From: VBOC01 sp035635475
GTDB lineage: Bacteria > Bacteroidota > Ignavibacteria > UBA10030 > SZUA-254
NCBI GenBank assembly: GCA_035635475.1
Contig: DASQAZ010000152.1
Coordinates: 1 to 29,629 of the forward strand
Reading direction: 5' to 3'
Length of the DNA stretch: 29,629 nucleotides
The position numbers and the translations under genes were made by a program. The notes beneath the pieces were generated by a model. The model was not told where the DNA came from. It saw only the letters and a program-made list of their open reading frames with translations, and did not search any database. The first letter of the stretch is position 1. Each line of letters opens with the position of its first letter. This document shows positions 1 through 6,972 of this stretch, in pieces.

Positions 1-1520
1 TAAAATGAAAGCAGTTTCTCGTCGGACTCCGGTTTCGTCAGGAACGTGACCGAGAGCCAGACCGTGCTCGTGATCGCCACCGTGATCAGAAGGATGTACG
101 CGAAGTCGGACGGATTTGACTGGTCGAGGTGAAAGACATACTGCATCGCGGTTGATGTGACGAATGCGGCAGCCATCGCCGAGATCTCGCTCCACGCGTT
201 GATCCGCCACCAGAACCACCGGAGAATGTAGACGAGGCCCGTCCCCGCGCCGATCGCGATCAGGAATTTCCATGCGCCCTCGATCGAGCCCATGAAATAG
301 GTGGCGATCGCGGAGAGCACCATGAGGAGGATCGTCATCATCTGCGCGGCGTTGACGTAATGCCGTTCGGTCTTGTCGCGCGCCATGAAGCGCCGGTATA
401 CATCGCTCACAAGGTAGCTCGCTCCCCAGTTGAGCTGCGTTCCGATCGTCGACATGTAGGCCGCGGCAAACGCCGCGAGCATCAGTCCCCGCAAGGCGAC
501 CGGGAAATCGCTGATCAGGACCCTGACATATCCCGACTCGGGATCGGCGGCGAAGGACGGGTCGTTCTGGTAGCGGACCATCGCGACCAGTGCGACCAGG
601 ATCCAGGGCCACGGGCGAAGGGCGTAGTGGGCGATGTTGAACCAGAGGGTGGCCAGGACCGAGTTTTTTTCATCTTTGGCGGAGAAAATTCTCTGCGCAA
701 CGTACCCTCCCCCGCCGGGCTCCGCCCCCGGGTACCACGACGCCCACCAGTTCACCGCGATGTACACGAAGAACGTAACGAAGGGCATCCATGTCGAATG
801 CAAATCGGGAAGGAACGATAAGACCGATCCGGTCGAGTGCCTGTTTTGCTCGACGACGGCCAGGGAGCTCTTGAGCGAAGACAACCCGCCTGCCGCGCCG
901 ACTGCGAAGACGGCGAGCAGGATCACCATTCCCATCTTTAAAACGAACTGGAAGAGGTCGGTCCAGAGCACACCCCATAACCCCGAGAGCGTCGAGATCG
1001 AAGCGGTAATCACCATCAGGCCGAGCGCGATGCCGAGCGCCTCGATTTTCGACACTCCGAGAACGAGCATCATGATCTTCACCATCGCAAGGTTGACCCA
1101 GCCCATGATGATCAAATTGATGGGCAGCCCGAGATAGAGCGCCCTGAACCCCCTCAGGAACGTGGCGGGTTTTCCGCCGTATCTGATCTCGGCAAACTCG
1201 ACGTCGGTGAGCACGCCGGCCCGCCGCCACAATCGCGCGTAGAAGAACACCGTCAGCATCCCGCTGAACGCCATGCTCCACCAGAGCCAGTTTCCCGCGA
1301 TGCCGTAGCGGGCGACGAGCCCGGTGACCGCGAGCGGCGTGTCCGCCGCAAATGTGGTCGCGACCATCGACGTCCCGGCGAGCCACCAGCTCGCCCGCCT
1401 TCCCGAGATGAAAAAGTCGCTCACGCTTTTCGTGGCCTGCTTGCGGAAGTAGAGGCCGATCAATAGATTGAACGCAAAATAGAGCCCTATGACGATCCAA
1501 TCTGTGGCGGTCAATTGCAT
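1..1520 (-). CDS. Sodium:solute symporter family protein, partial (C-terminus beyond window)
   Basis: Read from the reverse complement, the frame is open from ATG at 1520 to the window edge, about 506 residues with no stop. The N-terminus reads MQLTATDWIVIGLYFAFNLL, followed by a charged loop and SDFFISGRRASWWLAGTSM, the typical first two helices of the SSS family (12-14 membrane segments, Na+-coupled uptake at the inner membrane). The last visible residues, VTFLTKPESDEKLLSF, resemble the end of the transport core in larger bacterial SSS members, so only a short tail should be missing. It starts 4 nt after the stop of a second SSS gene and belongs to the same operon. The two proteins differ in sequence, so this is not a recent duplication. 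Substrate cannot be told; sugar or another organic solute is possible. Confidence 0.87.
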   Translation of the reverse strand, partial: MQLTATDWIVIGLYFAFNLLIGLYFRKQATKSVSDFFISGRRASWWLAGTSMVATTFAADTPLAVTGLVARYGIAGNWLWWSMAFSGMLTVFFYARLWRRAGVLTDVEFAEIRYGGKPATFLRGFRALYLGLPINLIIMGWVNLAMVKIMMLVLGVSKIEALGIALGLMVITASISTLSGLWGVLWTDLFQFVLKMGMVILLAVFAVGAAGGLSSLKSSLAVVEQNRHSTGSVLSFLPDLHSTWMPFVTFFVYIAVNWWASWYPGAEPGGGGYVAQRIFSAKDEKNSVLATLWFNIAHYALRPWPWILVALVAMVRYQNDPSFAADPESGYVRVLISDFPVALRGLMLAAFAAAYMSTIGTQLNWGASYLVSDVYRRFMARDKTERHYVNAAQMMTILLMVLSAIATYFMGSIEGAWKFLIAIGAGTGLVYILRWFWWRINAWSEISAMAAAFVTSTAMQYVFHLDQSNPSDFAYILLITVAITSTVWLSVTFLTKPESDEKLLSF

Positions 1521-1524
1521 GGCG

Positions 1525-3021
1525 TTATCCCGGTGCGGAAGGTTGTTGAATGGAAAGTTTCCGGTGGAAAATCGCCCGGCTCGAGAGTCCCACCGCGATC
1601 GTCGCAACGCATCCGATGAAGGTATGCCAGGTGAAATCGATCTGCGTCCATTTCAGGACCGCGATCATCGTGAGGAGGCCGGCGATGAAGCCGGTGAAAG
1701 CGTCCCGCTGGTCCGTCTTTTTGAAAAGCAGCCCGAGGAAGAACGTTCCCAATAATCCCCCGTAAGTAAAAGAAGCGATCTTCAGCCCTATCTCGACGAC
1801 CGGGTTATGGGTGTCGGTGAACAGCATGGCGCCGCCGATCAGGATGACCCCCCAGAAGAGCGTGAAGATTCTCGACCACCGCAGTTCCTTCGAAGCAGCC
1901 ATGAGACGGCCGGCCGCCGATTTTTTTAGAATATCGAGAAAGGACGACGAGGCCAACGAGCTGATGGCCGACGAGAGCGTGCCCATCGCCGAGGCCAGCA
2001 GCCCCGCAATAACGAGCCCTCTGATGCCCGAAGGGAGGTTCTCCACGATGAACTTCGGAAAAATCTCGTCCGTCGATTGCAGTCCGAGCGTCTGGATGGG
2101 CACGCCGCCGTAGAATGCGAACAGGCAGAGGCCGAGGAGAAGAAAGAATGCGAACTGGAGGACGATGAACGCCGCATCGAGCATCAGGGCCCGCTGACTG
2201 TCCCACCGCGACTTGCACCCGAGGAGGCGCTGGACCAGGAGCTGGTCGGTCCCGTGCGACGCCATTGTGAGAAACGTCCCCCCCAGAATCCCGCCGACGA
2301 GCGTGTAGGGAGACGAGAGGAATTCCTTCACGCTCGAACCCCAGGCCGGATTGATCACTTCGAATTTGTTCGCGTTCCCCGACGTCGCAAATACGGCAAC
2401 ATCGCTCCACCCGCCCGGAAGCCGGTTGAGAATCACCAGGACGGATGCGACCGCGCCGGAGAGATAGATGAACAACTGCACGACGTCCATCGCGACCACG
2501 GCCTTCAGGCCGCCGAGGTACGTGTAAACGAGCGTGAATAATCCGATGATGAGGATGCTCGTCGCGTAATCGAACCCGGTGATGATGTGAACCGGGATCG
2601 CGGTTGCGAAGAGGCGGACCCCCGACGCCAGGACCCTCGTCGTGATGAAAACGCCCGAGGTAAATTTCCTGAGCGGCTCCCCGAATCGCTTTCCGAGAAA
2701 ATCGTAGGCGGTCTCGAGATCTCCCCGGTAGTAGGCGGGAATGAAAATCACCGCGACAAGCAGTCGGCCGACGAAATAGCCGAAGGCGACCTGCAGGAAG
2801 TGCATGTTGGATTTATAGGCGAGGCCCGGGATGCTGATGAAGGTCAGCGTGCTCGTTTCGCTGGCGACGATCGAGAATCCGACCGCCCACCACGGCATCG
2901 ATTTCCCGCCGAGGAAGTAGTCGCGGGTGGTTTTCTGCCTCCCGGAGATTACGATTCCGAGAATTGTTACGCCGACAAGATAGACCGCGACAATGAGGTA
3001 GTCGGCGGCGGAAAAACCCAT
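1525..3021 (-). CDS. Sodium:solute symporter family protein
   Basis: 498 residues, a normal length for an SSS transporter. The start MGFSAADYLIVAVYLVGV leads into helix 1, then RDYFLGGKSMPWWAVGFS, the SSS signature loop, and SETSTLTFISIPGLAY in the unwound helix region that helps form the Na+ and substrate sites. The segment ETAYDFLGKRFG is typical of the branch that includes Na+-dependent multivitamin, iodide and monocarboxylate carriers, but substrate cannot be assigned from this. The gene lies 34 nt downstream of the STAS gene and 4 nt upstream of the next SSS gene, so translation of the pair is probably linked. No strong Shine-Dalgarno is visible before the ATG at 3021. Confidence 0.92.
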   Translation of the reverse strand: MGFSAADYLIVAVYLVGVTILGIVISGRQKTTRDYFLGGKSMPWWAVGFSIVASETSTLTFISIPGLAYKSNMHFLQVAFGYFVGRLLVAVIFIPAYYRGDLETAYDFLGKRFGEPLRKFTSGVFITTRVLASGVRLFATAIPVHIITGFDYATSILIIGLFTLVYTYLGGLKAVVAMDVVQLFIYLSGAVASVLVILNRLPGGWSDVAVFATSGNANKFEVINPAWGSSVKEFLSSPYTLVGGILGGTFLTMASHGTDQLLVQRLLGCKSRWDSQRALMLDAAFIVLQFAFFLLLGLCLFAFYGGVPIQTLGLQSTDEIFPKFIVENLPSGIRGLVIAGLLASAMGTLSSAISSLASSSFLDILKKSAAGRLMAASKELRWSRIFTLFWGVILIGGAMLFTDTHNPVVEIGLKIASFTYGGLLGTFFLGLLFKKTDQRDAFTGFIAGLLTMIAVLKWTQIDFTWHTFIGCVATIAVGLSSRAIFHRKLSIQQPSAPG

Positions 3022-3055
3022 TAGTAGAGATGCGAGGAGGGCACGGGGTGTCCCG

Positions 3056-3391
3056 TCAGGTCCCGAGAGCGTCGGCGATCGTATCGCTCATCGTGAAGAC
3101 GCGGTCAAGCTGGGAGATTTTCATCAGGTCGGTGACTTTCTTGCTGACCTGGACAAGATGAACGCGGCCGCCGTGCTCGCGCATCGTGCGGTGGGCGATC
3201 AGGAGGGCGCTGAGGCCGCTGCTGTCGCAGAATTGGACTTCGGACATGTCGACGATCAGGACCTGGGTGACCTTCGGCTTGCAGAGGACCAGGAACTCCG
3301 CTTTGAGCTCGGGGCACACCGTCGCGTCGAGTTTTTTTCCCCGCAGTTTGAGGATGACCGACTTGCCGTTCTTTTTCACGTCAAACTTCAT
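3056..3391 (-). CDS. STAS-domain protein, anti-sigma factor antagonist type
   Basis: 111 residues, one STAS domain of SpoIIAA/RsbV type. The key segment CDSSGLSALL (residues 55-64) carries the conserved Ser after Asp that partner kinases phosphorylate in this family; unphosphorylated protein binds the anti-sigma factor kinase. The open frame extends 15 codons further upstream, but MKFDVKKNGK at 3391 is preferred because GGAGAG sits just ahead of it and the extension overlaps the previous gene. No RsbW-like kinase or PP2C phosphatase is visible in the window, so partners must be encoded elsewhere. It lies 16 nt after the GT9-like gene and before two transporters. A role in partner switching is inferred from the family. 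Confidence 0.85.
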   Translation of the reverse strand: MKFDVKKNGKSVILKLRGKKLDATVCPELKAEFLVLCKPKVTQVLIVDMSEVQFCDSSGLSALLIAHRTMREHGGRVHLVQVSKKVTDLMKISQLDRVFTMSDTIADALGT

Positions 3392-3407
3392 ACTCTCTCC
3401 GGTATTC

Positions 3408-3950
3408 TTATCCGAACATCGCCAGGCACTCGGCAAATTTTTCGTACAGCGCCTGCGGCGATCGCGACGCGTTCAGGTTGAGCTGAACATTGTAAAACAG
3501 ATCCGCGGCGGAGTGAGCGAAGCCGACGCGCACTCTCGCCCGCGACACTTTGCAAATATAAGCAGTGTGAAGGACGAAGTCAAGGTTCAGATCGACCGCA
3601 ACATCGTACGGTCGCGTCATAATGCGTTTCAGGAGCTGGCGCCTCGGAAGCGAGAAGCGGTTGATGTCGTGCGGATCGATGCGCACGACTTCCGACCGGG
3701 GAAACTCTGAGAGCGGCGTCGAGCGCGTGCTGTTATGGACGATCGTGATGTGAAGATGGGAGAGCCGCTCGCGATAGGACCGGATCGCGGCCCCCGCGAG
3801 AATGGAATTGTCGTATCCGGTCGGCAGCGTAATCAACACGTTGCGCGCGCCGGTGAGGAACTCCGTCATCGGCTGGATCGTATCGACGTCGGACCGGAAC
3901 TGGAGCTTGGCGAACTGAAACCCAAGATATGATAAGGTCTCTTCGAGCAT
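3408..3950 (-). CDS. Short GT9/heptosyltransferase-like protein
   Basis: 180 residues. The pattern resembles the N-terminal Rossmann half of family 9 glycosyltransferases: a strand followed by LPTGYDNSILAGAAIRSYRE, then HITIVHN, VVRIDPHDINRF, YDVAVDLNLDFVLHTAYI and ARVRVGFAHSAADLFYN, much like the PYDVAIDL...LRVGF region of heptosyltransferases and of short Bacteroidota homologues. The C-terminal nucleotide-sugar binding half of a full-length enzyme (about 340 residues) is missing, so catalytic activity is doubtful. It could be a stand-alone short family. The start has a good ribosome site (GGAGGAAG) 11 nt after the ligA stop, and the downstream STAS gene follows after 16 nt. Confidence 0.6.
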   Translation of the reverse strand: MLEETLSYLGFQFAKLQFRSDVDTIQPMTEFLTGARNVLITLPTGYDNSILAGAAIRSYRERLSHLHITIVHNSTRSTPLSEFPRSEVVRIDPHDINRFSLPRRQLLKRIMTRPYDVAVDLNLDFVLHTAYICKVSRARVRVGFAHSAADLFYNVQLNLNASRSPQALYEKFAECLAMFG

Positions 3951-3961
3951 CTTCCTCCGGA

Positions 3962-6046
3962 CTAGGTTTTGGCTTTCTCCCGGCTCGGTCCCGCCTCGCG
4001 GGATCCCGCTTGCCGCGCTTGCGGGGCCGGGCGGGAATCGCCGATAAGCGAGAGGAATTTCTTCTCATCCCACAATTCGATCACCAGCTCTCTCGCCTTT
4101 TCAAGTTTGGAGCCCGCCTCCGCGCCGACGATCACGGCGTCGACGGATTTGGAAACGCTGCCTGCCACGCGCCCGCCTTCTTCCTCGATCCGCTCTTTCG
4201 CCTCATCTCTCGTCATCGACTCCAGCGTCCCGGTCAGGACGAATGTCTTTCCGGCGAAAACGCCTTGCGTTTTGGGCGCTTTGTACGCAAGATTCAGGCC
4301 CGCGGAGCGCAACCGCCCGATCATTTTGATATTGCGGCTCTCGCGAAAATAGGCGCGGATGCTCTCCGCGATCTTCGGCCCGATTTCCGGGACCTCCTCG
4401 AGCTCCTTCTGGGTCGCCTGCTTGAGCTCCTCGATCGATTTAAAATGCTCGGCGAGAACCCCCGCGACCGTCTCACCGACATGGCGGATGCCGAGCCCGT
4501 AGAGCACGCGGACATACGGCTTCTCCTTGCTCCGTTCGATCCCATCCAAAAGGTTCTGGACGCTCTTCTCCCCCCAGCCTTCCAATTCGACGATGTCCTT
4601 CCTTCGCCGGTAGAGCTGGTAGAGGTCGGCCACGGTATGGACGAACTCTTCGGTCACGAGTTGGTCGACCACCGCCTCGCCCAGACCGCTGATATCCATC
4701 GCGCCGCGCGACGCCCAGTGCTCGATCCGGCCGCGCACCTGACGGGGGCATTCGACGTTCTCGCAGAAGTAGTTCGCTTCCCCCTCGGGCCGCACGAGGC
4801 GGGAACCGCACTCCGGGCATTTTTTGGGAAACACGAAGCGGCGCGCGTTCTTCGGCCGTTTTGACGTGACGACGCCGGTGACTTTTGGAATGACATCGCC
4901 GCCCCTTTCAACAACCACGGTGTCGCCTTTTCGCAAATCGAGCTCACGGATATAATCCTCATTATAGAGTGAGGCGCGGCTGACCGTCGTCCCGCCGATA
5001 AAGACGGGCTTGAGCACCGCCACGGGCGTCACGGTTCCGAGACGGCCGACCTGGAGCCGCACGTCTTCAAGCAGGGTCTCCGCCTTTCGGGAAGCGAACT
5101 TGCAGGCGATCGCCCAGCGGGGGCTCTTCGCGATGGCGCCCAGCTTCTCCTGCTGCTCGAGGGAGTCGATCTTTATCACGATACCGTCGATGTCGAAGGG
5201 CAGCGTGTCGCGCTTCTTCTCCAGCTTCCTCCAATGCGCGATCGCCTCATCGATGGAATCATACCGTCGCGCGTCCTCGTCCGTGAGGAAGCCGGCCGTC
5301 CGGAGCCGCTTCAGGTTCCCGAAGTGGCTCTCGAGCCGTTTCCGCTTTGATCGAAGGTAGTAGGCGAAGAATTTCAGCGGCCGGGTGGCGACGATTTTTG
5401 GATCCTGCAGCTTCAGCGTCCCGGCGACGGAGTTGCGCGGGTTGATGAAGGTCTTTTCGCCCACCAGTTCCCGTTCGGCGTTCATCTTTTCGAAATCCGC
5501 CCTGAACATGATGACCTCGCCGCGTACTTCGCAGTCGAGCAATGCCGGATCGCGGGTGTTCAATCGAAGAGGGACCGGCCGGATGGTCCGCACGTTATTG
5601 GTAACATCGTCGCCCTGGGTGCCGTCCCCGCGCGTCGCGCCCAGGACGAGCAGCCCCGCCTCATAGTGCAAGCTCAATGATACTCCGTCGAATTTCAATT
5701 CACACACGTACTGATAGGCTTCTTCCCCGAGCAGCCCCTTCACCCTGCGGTCGAAGTCCCGGATCTCCTCCTCGGTGTAGGTATTGGCGAGGCTCAACAT
5801 CGGCACTTCGTGCCTCACCGTCCGGAACTCTTTCGTCGGCTGGCCCCCGACCCGCTGCGACGGCGAATCCGGCGTGATCAGTTCCGGGTGCCTGGCCTCC
5901 AGCTCCTGGAGCTCGCGCATAAGCCGGTCATACTCCTCGTCGCTGATCGTCGGCTGCGCGAGGACGTAGTACCGGTAATCATGCTCGCGTAACTCTTTTC
6001 GCAGCTTCTCGATTCTCTGGACGACCGGCCGGTCAGCGCTGCTCAT
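3962..6046 (-). CDS. ligA: NAD+-dependent DNA ligase LigA
   Basis: 694 residues, full length for LigA, which seals nicks in replication and repair using NAD+. Domains in order: Ia NAD-binding region (about 1-75, including YRYYVLAQPTISDEEYD); nucleotidyl-transferase domain with the adenylation motif ELKFDG (Lys118) and later DGIVIKID; OB fold (about 325-400); a Cys4 zinc site at C410, C413, C428 and C433; helix-hairpin-helix repeats (about 445-585); and a C-terminal BRCT domain (about 594-670, FAGKTFVLTGTLESMTRDEA). The last 25 residues after the BRCT are basic and low-complexity and coincide with a GC-rich palindrome (see repeat). It sits 6 nt after the rodZ-like gene and 11 nt before the next gene, so it is in an operon. 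Confidence 0.97.
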   Translation of the reverse strand: MSSADRPVVQRIEKLRKELREHDYRYYVLAQPTISDEEYDRLMRELQELEARHPELITPDSPSQRVGGQPTKEFRTVRHEVPMLSLANTYTEEEIRDFDRRVKGLLGEEAYQYVCELKFDGVSLSLHYEAGLLVLGATRGDGTQGDDVTNNVRTIRPVPLRLNTRDPALLDCEVRGEVIMFRADFEKMNAERELVGEKTFINPRNSVAGTLKLQDPKIVATRPLKFFAYYLRSKRKRLESHFGNLKRLRTAGFLTDEDARRYDSIDEAIAHWRKLEKKRDTLPFDIDGIVIKIDSLEQQEKLGAIAKSPRWAIACKFASRKAETLLEDVRLQVGRLGTVTPVAVLKPVFIGGTTVSRASLYNEDYIRELDLRKGDTVVVERGGDVIPKVTGVVTSKRPKNARRFVFPKKCPECGSRLVRPEGEANYFCENVECPRQVRGRIEHWASRGAMDISGLGEAVVDQLVTEEFVHTVADLYQLYRRRKDIVELEGWGEKSVQNLLDGIERSKEKPYVRVLYGLGIRHVGETVAGVLAEHFKSIEELKQATQKELEEVPEIGPKIAESIRAYFRESRNIKMIGRLRSAGLNLAYKAPKTQGVFAGKTFVLTGTLESMTRDEAKERIEEEGGRVAGSVSKSVDAVIVGAEAGSKLEKARELVIELWDEKKFLSLIGDSRPAPQARQAGSREAGPSREKAKT
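3989..4030. repeat. REP-like GC palindrome inside the ligA 3' end
   Basis: Positions 3989-4003 form a perfect palindrome, arms TCCCGC/GCGGGA with a 3-nt loop, followed by a second inverted pair, CCCGC (4004-4008) and GCGGG (4020-4024). The same 15-nt palindrome, with one loop base changed, occurs in the non-coding stretch at 9276-9290. In ligA it encodes the low-complexity tail after the BRCT domain. Two copies in 30 kb suggest a dispersed family; this needs the whole genome to confirm. Confidence 0.5.
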
Positions 6047-6052
6047 CCATCT

Positions 6053-6868
6053 CTACCGGCCGGACAGACCCTGGAGTTTTTCCACCGTCGCCCACGAGAG
6101 CGTGACACGCTGCGGGGGCCTGTTCGAGCGCCACAAAGGCCCCAGGTTCATGCCGTTCAGGGAGAGCTCCAGTCCCGCGGAACCGTCGAGAATGACGGAA
6201 AAAGACTTCCTGGCCTTCCACTCCATTTTATAGTTCGCGGGAAGCGCGTACGGCTTCAGGTGCCAGCGATCGATCCCGATCTTCAGATTGACGCTGTCGG
6301 TCGTCCTGCCGACAAGCGTCAGGCTGTCGCCCGAAACGAAGCGGGCCCGCCAGGGCTGGGAGGCGGAGATGGAATCGTTTCTTCGTTTCTCCTCGGCGTA
6401 TTTTGCCTCCCGCTCCTTCACCGCTTCGGCGAACGATATTTCCTCGACCGGCCGCGCGCTCTTCTCCTTCCCGATCCAGAACATCGAGACCGCGAGGCTT
6501 ACGATCACGAGGATCGCGAGGGCGCCGAAGACCTGCTGTCCCCGGGCGACGGCGGTGCCTTCCCCGTCCGCGAAGGGGACCGCCGCGTGGTCACGGGCCG
6601 GCCGGTGCACGGGCCGCTCCGGGGCGAGCGGAACCTCATCGCTCGCCTCGCCCGGTTCTTCGACAGTCAAACCGACTTCCCTCGCATACAACCTGATGAT
6701 CCCCCGCACGTAGGGCTCGGGCAGACCGGGGGAGATTCCCTCCTCGATCAGCTCAATATTCTTCCGCGCGACTGTGATCAATCTAGCAATCTTGTCGACC
6801 GAGTACCCTTTCCGGAGCCGCGCCTCCCGGAGTTTCTCGCCGATGGTTTCTAAAGGAACCGAGGGCAT
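6053..6868 (-). CDS. RodZ-like helix-turn-helix membrane protein
   Basis: 271 residues. Residues 6-65 form a Cro/C1-type helix-turn-helix of the RodZ class (IGEKLREARLRKGYSVDKIA, then PEPYVRGIIRLYAREVGL). An acidic and proline-rich linker follows, then one transmembrane helix (about 112-132, VFGALAILVIVSLAVSMFWIG) and a C-terminal periplasmic beta-rich domain of DUF4115 type (about 170-250, with SLTLVGRTTDSVNLKIGIDR). This order, cytoplasmic HTH, single membrane helix, periplasmic beta domain, is that of RodZ, which links MreB to the cell-wall elongation machinery. The gene starts the run leading into ligA 6 nt downstream. A promoter-like site lies at 6943-6971. In Bacteroidota the family is usually annotated simply as HTH protein, so cell-shape function is inferred. 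Confidence 0.8.
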   Translation of the reverse strand: MPSVPLETIGEKLREARLRKGYSVDKIARLITVARKNIELIEEGISPGLPEPYVRGIIRLYAREVGLTVEEPGEASDEVPLAPERPVHRPARDHAAVPFADGEGTAVARGQQVFGALAILVIVSLAVSMFWIGKEKSARPVEEISFAEAVKEREAKYAEEKRRNDSISASQPWRARFVSGDSLTLVGRTTDSVNLKIGIDRWHLKPYALPANYKMEWKARKSFSVILDGSAGLELSLNGMNLGPLWRSNRPPQRVTLSWATVEKLQGLSGR

Positions 6869-6942
6869 GGGAGCGGGATGAGATTCATGGGACTCTATGG
6901 ACCGTCTCGACGTTGCAGGGAGGGGAAGTTACGATGTGGGAA

Positions 6943-6971
6943 AACATACGAAGAAGCGATCCGAATAGCAA
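6943..6971 (-). promoter_or_regulatory. Candidate promoter for the rodZ-like/ligA operon
   Basis: On the minus strand TTGCTA (6971-6966) is followed after exactly 17 nt by TATGTT (6948-6943). It lies between the hybrid kinase stop and the rodZ-like start and would give a leader of about 68 nt. It fits the TTG-N20-TAnnTT form seen at several other gene starts in the window. Confidence 0.5.
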
Positions 6972-6972
6972 G

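Noticed and set aside
670..1500. Minus-strand ORF of 276 codons near the window start
   Set aside because: It is an out-of-frame reading within the partial symporter, whose true frame is open to the window edge and has SSS motifs.
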